A stretch of 63,700 nucleotides of DNA from positions 1-63,700 of the forward strand of contig USCO01000001.1 of assembly GCA_900553135.1 (NCBI GenBank), in the 5' to 3' direction. Below the pieces are notes generated by a model. The model searched no databases and was not told the DNA's origin. It was given only the letters and a program-made list of their open reading frames with translations. Shown here one piece after another: positions 50,068 to 58,340 of this stretch (position 1 is the first letter of the stretch; the number at the start of each line of letters is the position of its first letter). Source of the DNA: an uncultured Eubacteriales bacterium (lineage in GTDB: Bacteria; Bacillota; Clostridia; Oscillospirales; Oscillospiraceae). Position numbers and translations under genes: made by a program.

Positions 50068-50886
50068 ATGAACCCACACAACATCCGACTGGTAGCGCTG
50101 GACATGGACGGAACGCTGCTCCACGAGGACAAGCGCATTTCCCGGCGCACCTTACAGACGGTGCAGAAACTGGCGGACGCAGGAATCCGGGTAGTTCCGG
50201 CCACCGGGCGCGGGCTGGACGGGCTGCGCGGCACCATTTTGCAGGTCTCCCCCATCTGCCACGCCATCTGCTCCAACGGGGCCGCGATCCAGGACCCGGC
50301 AAGCGGGGCCGTGCTGGAGGAGACGCCCATCCCCATCCCCGAGGCCATCCGCCTGTTGGAATATTACAGGAACCGCCCGCTCTTCTTCTACCTGCACACC
50401 AGCCAGGGCCCCGTCCGTCCCGAGGGCTGGAAGGAAAGCGGCCTGGCGGCCCGGTTCCCCTACCTGCGTTTCGACACCTCAACCGTACCGGATCTGATCC
50501 GGTGGCTGGGCGGGACAAAGGCCTCCCTGTGGAAAATCGGCGTGTTCCCCCACAGCGACCAGGCGTTTCAGGAGATGCTGCGGGAGGGCAGCCCGCTTCC
50601 TTCCATGAAGCTCATGCGCACCGGGGAGTGTAACATCGAGATCAACTCTGTACACGCATCCAAGGGGAATGCGTTGAAATCCCTCTGCGCACGCCTGGAT
50701 ATACCGATGTCCTCGGTTCTGGCCATTGGGGACAATCAGAACGATATTGAGATGCTGCGCTTTGCCGGGGTGTCCGTGGCTATGGGGAATGCCAAAGAGG
50801 ATGTGAAGTCCGCTGCGCGCTTTGTGACGGGGAGCAATGAGGCGGACGGGGCGGCGGAATTTTTGGAGCGGTATTTTTGGGGGTAG
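50068..50886 (+). CDS. HAD-IIB (Cof-type) phosphatase
   Basis: A 272-residue HAD hydrolase: motif I ALDMDGTLLHEDKRIS, motif II VVPATGRGLD, then VHASKGNALKSLCARL and motif IV LAIGDNQNDIEMLRFAG. It is a paralogue of the phosphatase at 20885-21706. CGAGGAGG precedes the ATG. The substrate is probably a sugar phosphate. Upstream lies the 53-bp tandem repeat promoter region. Confidence 0.88.
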   Translation: MNPHNIRLVALDMDGTLLHEDKRISRRTLQTVQKLADAGIRVVPATGRGLDGLRGTILQVSPICHAICSNGAAIQDPASGAVLEETPIPIPEAIRLLEYYRNRPLFFYLHTSQGPVRPEGWKESGLAARFPYLRFDTSTVPDLIRWLGGTKASLWKIGVFPHSDQAFQEMLREGSPLPSMKLMRTGECNIEINSVHASKGNALKSLCARLDIPMSSVLAIGDNQNDIEMLRFAGVSVAMGNAKEDVKSAARFVTGSNEADGAAEFLERYFWG

Positions 50887-50910
50887 GAGTGCGTCGGACG
50901 CACCATTATT

Positions 50911-50944
50911 AAAAGGGGCGCCGTTTGATCACGATGCCCCTTTT
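50911..50944 (+). terminator. Terminator of the HAD gene
   Basis: AAAAGGGGC pairs with GCCCCTTTT, downstream of the stop codon. Confidence 0.75.
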
Positions 50945-50957
50945 CTGCGCTGAACCA

Positions 50958-51001
50958 TAAAAAGAGTGTAGGCCCTGTATCAGTTGATAGGCTTACACTC
51001 T
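50958..51001 (-). terminator. Terminator of the small coiled-coil gene
   Basis: AGAGTGTA and TACACTCT arms, extended by GCC/GGC pairing, with TTTTT on the minus strand. The gene's stop codon falls within it. Confidence 0.75.
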
Positions 51002-51310
51002 GTATGGTTTTGGATTATGTGATTCTGCTAACTTACTTTCAAGCTGTGTTACCCTTTCTTTTAATTCCGACATTTCTTCAGCTTGTCTGTCAATCAGCTT
51101 AAGAAGCAGTGCAGAATTATCAGCTTTTAAACGTAACGTATCATATTTCGCATTCAGAACTTTTATGGCATCTTGATTTTTCAAAACCTCACGTTCCACA
51201 TTCATTAATTCTTTGAATGTATCCGCATTCTGTTTTTCAATCTGGCCTATATGACCATTTATGCCCTGTATCTGCGCAAGTAACAAGTCAAGTTTTTCGC
51301 TATCTGTCAT
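50993..51310 (-). CDS. Small coiled-coil protein, AT-rich gene
   Basis: A 105-residue protein that is almost entirely coiled coil (MTDSEKLDLLLAQIQGINGH onward, heptads to about residue 95). No domain is recognised; it resembles small proteins seen near plasmid or phage genes. The DNA is clearly more AT-rich than the flanking genes, and the codons differ, which suggests recent acquisition. The ATG at 51310 has AGGTGGTG upstream. Confidence 0.6.
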   Translation of the reverse strand: MTDSEKLDLLLAQIQGINGHIGQIEKQNADTFKELMNVEREVLKNQDAIKVLNAKYDTLRLKADNSALLLKLIDRQAEEMSELKERVTQLESKLAESHNPKPYRV

Positions 51311-51458
51311 AGTATCACCACCTCTACACTTTGGCTTGATATAGATAGATTGTACCACATCGAGGGGGCAAAGTCTATTCAATTATCAGCACAAACTATT
51401 TCGGTGATCCACGTCCTTCTCCACCTCTTTTTAACTGCCGTTTTCTATTTTGAAATAC

Positions 51459-52280
51459 TCACCCCTGCCCTGCCGCCCGCTGGATATGGATCGCCAGAAA
51501 GCCGATCTCCTCCTGGGCCACGGGGCATTTTAACTTCCGGCCGATGTCCTCGCAGACCTGTGCTGCCACCTCATAGGCCCTGGGAAAATTCTCCCTGGCG
51601 TAATCGCCCATGTTCAGATTGGTCTGCTCCTTTTTCCGGGTTCTTGCGATCATGTACCGCAAATGGCTCATCAGGCGGTTGTAGCCCAGGGAAGCGGCGG
51701 GCAGGGTCATTCCCATGCCCTCCTCCACCTGGCGGATTCCGTCCTGCACCAGCCGGGCCAGCTCCAGGGACTGGGACACGTTCTCGTCGGAGAGGCCGCC
51801 GTGTATGTGCAGCGTAATGTAGCTCACCTCGTCCTCTGAAATCTCCACGCCCAGCTCCTGCCGGATCAGCTCCCGCCCCTTAAGGGCCGCCTCGTACTCC
51901 TGGGAAAACAGGGCGCGGATGTCCTGGCTGAAGGGATTGGGCAGCTCGCAGCCTTCTTTGGCCCGGCTGACCGCCAGAGCGATGTGGTCGGCCATGGCGA
52001 TGAGAATATCGTGCCGGATGGGGCCTAAAAGCCCCTCCGCCGCCTCGATGATTCTAGCCGTCACCTCAATGTAGACCGGGTCGATGCCGTTCACGGCCTG
52101 GAGGGCGGAGGTCTCTTTTTTCACCAGCTCATAGCGCCGCGCGTCCGGGCTCCCCCCGAACCGCTGGCCCATCTTCTTCCCAAAGCCCACGCCGTTTCCC
52201 AGCAAAATGACCTCCTGCTTTTTCTCCATATCCAGGGCCAAAACCCCGTTATTGTTTAAAACCTTGATGACCCGGTACAT
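51459..52280 (-). CDS. glcT: BglG/GlcT-family transcriptional antiterminator
   Basis: A 273-residue antiterminator: N-terminal RNA-binding domain (1-55, VIKVLNNNGVLALD ... ILLGNGVGFGKKMGQ), PRD1 (about 70-170) and PRD2 (about 175-273). Conserved PRD histidines are visible in RHDILIAMADHIALAV, LHIHGGLSDE and LAIHIQRA. It should bind the RNA element at 54811-54840 and prevent termination before the adjacent ptsG when unphosphorylated. It has its own promoter. AGGGAGGG precedes the ATG. Confidence 0.88.
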   Translation of the reverse strand: MYRVIKVLNNNGVLALDMEKKQEVILLGNGVGFGKKMGQRFGGSPDARRYELVKKETSALQAVNGIDPVYIEVTARIIEAAEGLLGPIRHDILIAMADHIALAVSRAKEGCELPNPFSQDIRALFSQEYEAALKGRELIRQELGVEISEDEVSYITLHIHGGLSDENVSQSLELARLVQDGIRQVEEGMGMTLPAASLGYNRLMSHLRYMIARTRKKEQTNLNMGDYARENFPRAYEVAAQVCEDIGRKLKCPVAQEEIGFLAIHIQRAAGQG

Positions 52281-52366
52281 AAAAACCCTCCCTGGTATGC
52301 GTTCTCTGGCTATGATGCGTTCTTGCTTTTACCATGCCATCGGCCGACAGACCGATCACATGGATT

Positions 52367-52382
52367 CATTTCCTTGATTATA
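52367..52382 (-). promoter_or_regulatory. Promoter of the antiterminator gene
   Basis: TATAAT (52382-52377) followed by CAAGGAAATG, similar to the start regions at 5657 and 49916. A hairpin-forming ATCGG...CCGAT follows in the leader. No good -35 box. Confidence 0.5.
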
Positions 52383-52425
52383 CCCGAAAATTTGGAAAAC
52401 CGCCACCGGCCGGAGAGAGTTTTTT

Positions 52426-54648
52426 CTATTCATACCACGCGATCTCATCCAATGCGTTCACCTGTCCGGTGCGCTCCATGTGCACCGACTGTCCCTCAGA
52501 CAGGCCGGTAAACACCGCCATGCAGGCGTCCGAAGCCGCGTTCGCCCTGATATAATCCATATCGAACTTCATGAGAAGCTGCCCCTTACTCACCTTCTGA
52601 CCATCCTGGACGAATACCTCGAATCCCGTTCCGTCCAGCTTCACCGTGTCCACTCCGATGTGAAGCAGATACTCCATGCCGTCCGCCGTCTTCAGTCCAA
52701 TGGCGTGCTTGGAGGGGAACACGAACATGACCTCCCCGTCCTCGGGCATCACCACCTGGCCGTCCGAGGGCATCACCACATACCCGTCGCCCATCATCTT
52801 GCTGGAAAACGCCTCGTCCGGCGCTTCGGTGATGGGGGCCGCAGTGCCGTTGAAGGGCGAGCAGAGGATGTGTCGGGCGGGCGGCTGGTTTGCCTGCGGC
52901 GCTTCCTGAACGGCGCCTGCCCCAGGCTCATTTGCCTGCCCTACGCTCTGGCCGTCCGCCCGGCCGCACTGCCGGTTTGCGTTCCCTGGGGCTGCGCCCT
53001 GCACCTCCTCGCTCTCATCCCCCGCCTGCTCCAAATACCCTTCCAGCTCCGCCTTAATCACCGTCACATTCGGCCCGTAGATCACCTGGACGCCCTGGCC
53101 TTTCTTGATCACGCCCACGGCTCCCGTGGCCTTCAGGCCCTTCTCATCCACCAGCTCCGGCCGCTCCACGGAACAGCGCAGCCTGGTGGCGCAGCAGTCC
53201 ACAGAGGTGATATTCTTCTTTCCGCCCAGGAAGCGTGCGATATCCGCGCTTCTCTGGTCCACAGCGGCACTTGTCTGCCCTGCCTCCGAGCCATTCCCGG
53301 TCCGCTTCGCGTTCACATCCGCCTTGGTGTAGAGGCGGGTTTCCTCGTCCTCCTCCTCGCGGCCCGGCGTTTTCAGGTTAAACTTCTTGATCAAAAAGCT
53401 GAAAATAAAGTAATACAAGAAGAAATAAACCACACCCACGGGAACAATCCACATCCAGCTGGTCTTCGCATTGCCCTGCAAGATGCCGAAAATCAGCAGA
53501 TCCAGCAGTCCGCCGGAGAACGTGAGCCCCACCGCGATATTCAGCATATGGGCGATCATATACGCAGCGCCCGCCAGAATCACCTGCACCCCGAACAGCA
53601 TGGGCGCCACGAACAGGAAAGAAAATTCAATGGGCTCCGTGATGCCCGTCAGCATACAGGTAAGCGCCGCCGAGAGCAGCAGGCCGCCCGCAGCCTTCTT
53701 CTTTTCCGGCTTGGCACAGCGGTACATGGCCAGGGCCGCGCCGGGCAGGCCGAAGATCATGAAAATGAACTCGCCGGAGAAATACCGGGTTGCGTCGGCG
53801 CTGAAATGGACCACATTGGAGGAGGCCAGCTGTGCGAAGAAAATATTCTGTCCGCCCTGGATCAGGCTGCCGTCCACCATCATAGTGCCGCCCACCGCCG
53901 TCTGCCAGAAGGGCAGGTAAAACACGTGGTGCAGGCCGAAGGGGATCAGCGCCCGCTTCACAATCCCGAAAATCAAGGTTCCCACATAACCGGTGCCCGT
54001 CACCAGACCGCCCAATGCAAAAATGGCATTCTGCACCACCGGCCACACAAAGTACATCAGAATCCCCACAAACACGTAGGTGATGGTGGAAATGATCGGC
54101 ACAAACCGGGAACCTCCGAAGAAGGACAAAGCGTTTGGCAGCACGATCTTGTGATACCGGTTGTGCAGCGCCGCCACTCAAAGGCCCACGATAATACCGC
54201 CGAACACCCCCATCTGCAAGGTCTGAATCCCCAGAACGCTGGTGATCGTCCCCTCCAGCACGCCCTCGGCCACAGAGCCGTCCGCCAGCACCTTGCCGGT
54301 GTTCTGAAGCACCGCATTGATGGAAACGTTCATGACCATGAAGGCGATCATGGCGGAGAGGGCCGCCACTTCCTTCTCTGCCTTCGCCATGCCGATGGCC
54401 ACGCCCACGGCAAAGATAATCGGCAGGTTATCGAAGATCACGCTACCCGCCTTGCTCATGATGGTGAGCAGGCTGTGAAGCAGGGTTCCGTCTCCCAGGA
54501 AAGCCTCCAGTCCATAGGTTGCGATGGTCGTCGCATTGGTGAAGGAGCTGCCGATGCCCAGCAGAAGCCCCGCCACCGGAAGAATCGCGATGGGCAGCAT
54601 AAAGCTTCTTCCCACCCGCTGTAATACGCTGAAAATTTTATCTTTCAT
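52426..54648 (-). pseudogene. ptsG: Glucose-type PTS IICBA transporter interrupted by an in-frame TGA
   Basis: The frame encodes IIC (about 1-400), IIB (active Cys in SVDCCATRLRC), a Gln/Ala-rich linker, and IIA (active His in LLHIGVDTV). ATG at 54648 starts MKDKIFSVLQRVGRSFMLPI. At 54180-54178, codon 157, TGA splits QMGVFGGIIVGL from VAALHNRYHKIVLPNALSFF inside one IIC helix. All downstream motifs are intact. A single base change from a Gly (GGA) or Arg (CGA) codon would explain it. Reinitiation at the next GTG lacks a ribosome site and would give a IIC lacking its first helices. A sequencing error is possible. Confidence 0.8.
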
Positions 54649-54767
54649 CTTCACACATTCCCTTCCGTGCGCCCTTTTCATGCCCGTCTCCCTGATCTGC
54701 GGCCGCAATGATCTTCCCGGAAACGCCGTGTGATCCCCGCAGGTAAAGCCCGCGGTTCACCACACGC

Positions 54768-54840
54768 AAAAAGGCATTAACTAATAAGAACATTTCCATG
54801 TTCTCAATAGCTAATGCCTGCATGACCAGTAACACACTTT
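54768..54840 (-). promoter_or_regulatory. GlcT/LicT-type RNA antiterminator (RAT) and overlapping terminator in the ptsG leader
   Basis: On the minus strand the RAT-like sequence GTGTTACTGGTCATGCAGGC lies in 54840-54811. It overlaps a terminator whose arms GGCATTA...GAACA and TGTTC...TAATGCC (54818-54773) are followed by TTTTT (54772-54768). The two structures are mutually exclusive, as in B. subtilis ptsG. The 376-bp gap 54649-55024 also holds the ptsG and HxlR promoters. Confidence 0.88.
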
Positions 54841-54861
54841 GTTTTGTTTTTAACTAGGTAT

Positions 54862-54891
54862 AGTATAAACAGAAAACAGCATGAATGTCAA
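54862..54891 (-). promoter_or_regulatory. ptsG promoter
   Basis: TTGACA (54891-54886) and TATACT (54867-54862) with an 18-bp spacer on the minus strand, about 25 bp upstream of the RAT. Confidence 0.75.
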
Positions 54892-54961
54892 TTTAAAATG
54901 CGCACAAAATGCGGCGTCCATTTTTATCTATTTTTCACAAACATTCTTCCAGGATACCTGC

Positions 54962-54990
54962 TTGTGCATTTCCACCCAATATCCTATAAT
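54962..54990 (+). promoter_or_regulatory. Promoter of the HxlR gene
   Basis: TTGTGC (54962-54967) and TATAAT (54985-54990) with a 17-bp spacer. Confidence 0.65.
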
Positions 54991-55024
54991 GAACTACAGA
55001 ACCGCTTAAAAGGGAGGAACCGTC

Positions 55025-55381
55025 ATGAAACAACGCACCGACTACACCTGTCCGCTGGAGCTCACCCACGACATTATCCGCGGGAAATGGAAGCCCATCA
55101 TCCTGTGGCAGCTGAACAAGGGAACCTCTTCCCTGTCCTCGCTGGAGAAATCCATCCTGGGCATCAGCCGGAAAATGCTGATCCAGCATCTGAAGGAGCT
55201 GGCGGAGTACGGCATCGTGGGCAAAAAGACCTACGAGGGTTATCCCCTGAAGGTGGACTATTTTCTCACGGACCGGGGGCGAAGAATCTTTGAGGCCGTC
55301 TCCATATTGCAGAGCGTGGGCATCGAGCTCATGCTGGAGGACAACCGCGGGGATTTCCTGCGGGAAAAGGGACTCTTGTAG
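55025..55381 (+). CDS. HxlR-family transcriptional regulator
   Basis: A 118-residue winged-helix regulator: CPLELTHDIIRGKWKPIILW at the start (the family Cys is C9), ISRKMLIQHLKELAEYGIV as recognition helix and VDYFLTDRGRRIF at the wing. HxlR proteins respond to electrophiles or redox cues. GGGAGG precedes the ATG. It lies directly upstream of a flavin/PLP-type oxidase gene in the same direction and probably regulates it. Confidence 0.9.
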   Translation: MKQRTDYTCPLELTHDIIRGKWKPIILWQLNKGTSSLSSLEKSILGISRKMLIQHLKELAEYGIVGKKTYEGYPLKVDYFLTDRGRRIFEAVSILQSVGIELMLEDNRGDFLREKGLL

Positions 55382-55399
55382 TTACAAAAAAGTGCCTTC

Positions 55400-55428
55400 T
55401 TTACGGTCCCGCCGCCCTGGGCTATAAT
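55400..55428 (+). promoter_or_regulatory. Promoter of the pyridoxamine-oxidase-like gene
   Basis: TTTACG (55400-55405) and TATAAT (55423-55428) with a 17-bp spacer, between the HxlR stop and the next start. Confidence 0.65.
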
Positions 55429-55449
55429 GGGAGGAAAAGGAGGCATTTT

Positions 55450-55890
55450 ATGAGAGACGCAGAAAAAACCATCGGAAATCTGATCGACAAGCAGGGGGTA
55501 TCCTTCATCGGCTCCGTGGACGAAAACGGCTGGCCCTGCACCAAGGCCATGCTGCCGCCCCGCAAGCGTTTGGGCATCGAGACCTTTTATTTCACCACAA
55601 ATACCTCGTCCATGCGGGTGTCCCAGTACCGCCAAAATCCCAAGGCCTGCATCTATTTCTGCGACCGCAGGTTCTTCCGCGGGGTGATGCTCACCGGAAC
55701 CATGGAGGTTCTGACGGACCGCGCTTCCAAGGAAATGATCTGGCGGGACGGGGACACCATGTACTATCCCGGCGGCGTCACGGACCCGGACTACTGCGTC
55801 CTGAAATTCACCGCCAGCCAGGGCCGTTTTTACAGCAGCTTCCATTCGGAAAACTTCGATATCCCCTCGTATACCGGGGAGGTGGAATAG
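55450..55890 (+). CDS. Pyridoxamine 5'-phosphate oxidase-like flavin-binding protein
   Basis: A 146-residue split-barrel FMN protein: GSVDENGWPCTKAML, FYFTTNTSSMRVSQYRQNPK and ACIYFCDRRFFRGVMLTGTME. This small family includes general stress and F420/FMN oxidoreductases; true PdxH activity is not implied. AAAGGAGG precedes the ATG. Downstream of an HxlR regulator, so a role in redox or electrophile response is plausible. Confidence 0.85.
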   Translation: MRDAEKTIGNLIDKQGVSFIGSVDENGWPCTKAMLPPRKRLGIETFYFTTNTSSMRVSQYRQNPKACIYFCDRRFFRGVMLTGTMEVLTDRASKEMIWRDGDTMYYPGGVTDPDYCVLKFTASQGRFYSSFHSENFDIPSYTGEVE

Positions 55891-55892
55891 AC

Positions 55893-55940
55893 GCAGGGCG
55901 CATCCCGATGATCCCATCACCGGAGCGCGCCCTGCATATT
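55893..55940 (+). terminator. Terminator after the PPOX-like gene
   Basis: GCAGGGCGC pairs with GCGCCCTGC, followed by ATATTTAT. Confidence 0.55.
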
Positions 55941-55959
55941 TATGTCCGTAAATTCTTCT

Positions 55960-57237
55960 TTACAACAGAATCACCCGTACCTCTTCCCCCGGTTCCACCG
56001 CCTCGGTGCCTGCCGGGATGTCCACCAGGCAGTTGCAGCCGCTCATGGAGCTTAAAATACCGGAGGCGTGCTTTTTCACCTCGGGAATCCGCACCTGGCC
56101 GTTCTCGCAGATTCCCCGCAAAAACCGCCTGGATGGGCTGGCCTTGGGGAAGCCCTGGGGCATGACCGCAAGGCAGGATCCGGGATTTAAAGCCGGGTTG
56201 TGGCCCGCTTTGGCCAGCATGGGCCGGACCAGGAGCTCGCAGTCCGCCAGCGCGCCGAAGGGATTCCCGGACAGACTGACGACAGGCGTGCCGTCCAACA
56301 CCGAGCCGATGGTGGGCATGCCCGGCTTCATGCGGATCTTCCAGAACAGGCGCTGTGCGCCGCACAGGGCCAGGGCCTCGTGCATGATGTCCTTTTTACC
56401 CACGGAAACGCCGCCGGTGGTGATGATGAGATCCGCCTGCCCGCAGGCCTCCACCAACCGCTTTGCCATCACCTCAGGCCGGTCGGGAACCCGCTCCAGA
56501 ACCGTGATCTCCACCTCCAATTCCCGCAGACGGGCCGCCAGGAAATACAGGTTGTTGTCGTAGATTTTGCCCGGAGCCAGCTCCGTGCCCGGCTCCGCCA
56601 GCTCGTCCCCGGAGGCGAACACCGCCACCCTGGTTCTGCGGTACACCTTCACCTTCTCCCGGCCCAATCCGGCCAGAATCCCCGTCTCCACGTAGGTCAG
56701 CGCCGTGCCCTCCCTCAGGACCACAGCGCCCGCCTCTATATCCTCGCCCTTGAAGCAGTAGTTTTTCCAGGGATCACAGGGCTTGTACACCTGAACCTGC
56801 TCCTCGCCGTAATCCGTCTGTTCCTGGTACACGCAGCAGTCCGCGCCCCGGGGAATGGGCGCGCCGGTCATGATGCGCATGGCCTGGCCCGGTCCCACCT
56901 CATCCTCGGACCAGCCCCCGGCGTCCACCTCGCCGATGACCTGGAGGACGGCGGGATTCTCCCGGGACGCCTGGGCGATATCCGCGCTACGCACCGCGTA
57001 GCCGTCCACGGGCGAACGGTCAAAGGGCGGGTTGTCAAAACCCGCTCTCACGTCCTCCGCCAGAACCCTGCCTGCGCAGTCCAGCAGCGGCACCGATTCC
57101 ATTTCCCGGATCACCTGACAGTGGGCCAGCAGAAAACCGGCCGCCTCCTCCAGGGATACGCGGTCCGCGACACCGCCCTGCCGGGCCGTCTCCCCGCCGC
57201 CGTCCGCTCTCCCCTCTGCAAATTCTCTCTCCGTCAT
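55960..57237 (-). CDS. moeA: Molybdopterin molybdenumtransferase MoeA
   Basis: A 425-residue MoeA: it inserts molybdate into MPT-AMP. Motifs: FDNPPFDRSPVDGYAVRSAD, RIMTGAPIPRGAD, VAVFASGDELAEPG, the MoCF core IITTGGVSVGKKD, VSLSGNPFGALADCE, and C-terminal domain IV. The ATG at 57237 has AGGAG five bases upstream; longer starts at 57255 or 57294 are possible. It serves the molybdoenzyme encoded upstream in the same direction. Confidence 0.92.
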   Translation of the reverse strand: MTEREFAEGRADGGGETARQGGVADRVSLEEAAGFLLAHCQVIREMESVPLLDCAGRVLAEDVRAGFDNPPFDRSPVDGYAVRSADIAQASRENPAVLQVIGEVDAGGWSEDEVGPGQAMRIMTGAPIPRGADCCVYQEQTDYGEEQVQVYKPCDPWKNYCFKGEDIEAGAVVLREGTALTYVETGILAGLGREKVKVYRRTRVAVFASGDELAEPGTELAPGKIYDNNLYFLAARLRELEVEITVLERVPDRPEVMAKRLVEACGQADLIITTGGVSVGKKDIMHEALALCGAQRLFWKIRMKPGMPTIGSVLDGTPVVSLSGNPFGALADCELLVRPMLAKAGHNPALNPGSCLAVMPQGFPKASPSRRFLRGICENGQVRIPEVKKHASGILSSMSGCNCLVDIPAGTEAVEPGEEVRVILL

Positions 57238-57326
57238 TCCGTCTCCTGCTCTCATCTTTCGTCCGTCCTCCTCATGTTCTCCTGCAATGTCCACCGGAAC
57301 TTACCTGTGGCCCATTGCCTCCAACA

Positions 57327-57363
57327 AATCCGGCCGGCCTGGTAACCCCATGCCGGCCGGATT
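57327..57363 (-). terminator. Intercistronic hairpin between the TDT-family gene and moeA
   Basis: A 12-bp stem AATCCGGCCGGC / GCCGGCCGGATT with a 13-base loop and only a weak T-run. It may end or attenuate the reductase transcript before moeA. Confidence 0.5.
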
Positions 57364-57401
57364 CTCAATCCTCATTCGTTCCGGGCAGCGCCCCGCAACA
57401 C

Positions 57402-58340
57402 TCAGGACGCCGCTTTCATGCTGTTTTGCCACATTTTAAAGAAGCAGAACAGTACCATCCCAATTATAGCAGTTGTCAGGTAAATTTGGAAGCCCGCAAT
57501 TTGCTTAATCACGTTTCCGATCATCTCCTGCCCCGCTCCCGAAAAATACGCGGATGCCTTGTTGGAGGCCACGACGCCGATGGCCATTGGGAAGGTCAGC
57601 CCCGCGAATCCCGGCGCAAAGGGCACGGCGTAGAACGCGGGAAGTTTGATTACGATAAACGCCAGGGAGGCCATCACGCAGACCGTGAGAATCGAAACCA
57701 CGATCTGGCTCGGCTCCTTCACCACATTCAGGTAGCTGACCAGGCACAGGCTGCAGGGAGCCAGTACGATGGCCTGGGTGTGGAAAGCCGCGGGCTTCAC
57801 CTCCCGGGTCGCCAGACGCCACACCATGAAGGGGATGGTGACGGTGTAGATGAACAGGCCCCAGCAGAGCATGGCTTTCGCCATGATGGGAGGCAGCACC
57901 GCAGCCCCCGCCACGGTGGACACCATGATGCCGTTAAAGGTCACAAACCAGCTGGGCACAAAGGTGTCCAGATTCACGCCGTGGAACACGTTTCTCCAGA
58001 GGAACACCAGAATATGTACCGCATGGACGCAGACAGCCGCGATCAGCAGAATCCGCATGGGGCCGGGAATCCAGTCCCGGTAATAGCTGGTCAGGATCAT
58101 GGTCACCATGGTGATTCCGGCATACAGGCTGGCCGGGATGGTGTTCTTGTACTCATTGTTCACCACGCCGGGAAAGCGGATGATTTTCACGATATAGCAG
58201 ATCAGAACCACCGTGGACACCCACATGGTCAGATGGCGCACCCAGTCGTATCCAAGGGACTGGTACACATTGGCAAGAGTCGCGGCTCCCAGCATGGTGG
58301 GAACAATGGCGATGGGCATATTTTTTAATTTTCCGTTCAT
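57402..58340 (-). CDS. TDT-family (TehA/SLAC1-like) anion transporter
   Basis: A 312-residue membrane protein with about ten segments. Family features: MPIAIVPTMLGAATLANVYQ, GYDWVRHLTMW, VPSWFVTFNGIM, and FAGLTFPMAIGVVASNKA. TDT members move dicarboxylates, sulfite or other small anions. Its ATG directly follows the stop of the FAD oxidoreductase (TAA-ATG), so it belongs to the nitrate/sulfite operon. Export or import of nitrite or sulfite is a plausible inference. Confidence 0.82.
   Translation of the reverse strand: MNGKLKNMPIAIVPTMLGAATLANVYQSLGYDWVRHLTMWVSTVVLICYIVKIIRFPGVVNNEYKNTIPASLYAGITMVTMILTSYYRDWIPGPMRILLIAAVCVHAVHILVFLWRNVFHGVNLDTFVPSWFVTFNGIMVSTVAGAAVLPPIMAKAMLCWGLFIYTVTIPFMVWRLATREVKPAAFHTQAIVLAPCSLCLVSYLNVVKEPSQIVVSILTVCVMASLAFIVIKLPAFYAVPFAPGFAGLTFPMAIGVVASNKASAYFSGAGQEMIGNVIKQIAGFQIYLTTAIIGMVLFCFFKMWQNSMKAAS

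Noticed and set aside
54178..54180. TGA in ptsG as a recoded or selenocysteine codon
   Set aside because: PtsG proteins have no cysteine here, no SECIS-like hairpin is evident just downstream, and other genes in the window use TGA as a normal stop.
52480..54624. 714-codon plus-strand open frame opposite ptsG
   Set aside because: It is the antisense of the PTS gene in GC-rich codons. The translation is His/Gln/Arg-rich low complexity and has no ribosome site.
54638..54835. 65-codon minus-strand frame across the ptsG leader as a leader peptide
   Set aside because: It starts within the terminator stem and lacks a ribosome site; the RAT/terminator explains the region.
56200..58328. Long plus-strand frames opposite moeA and the TDT gene
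   Set aside because: Both opposing genes have full family motifs; the plus frames have none.
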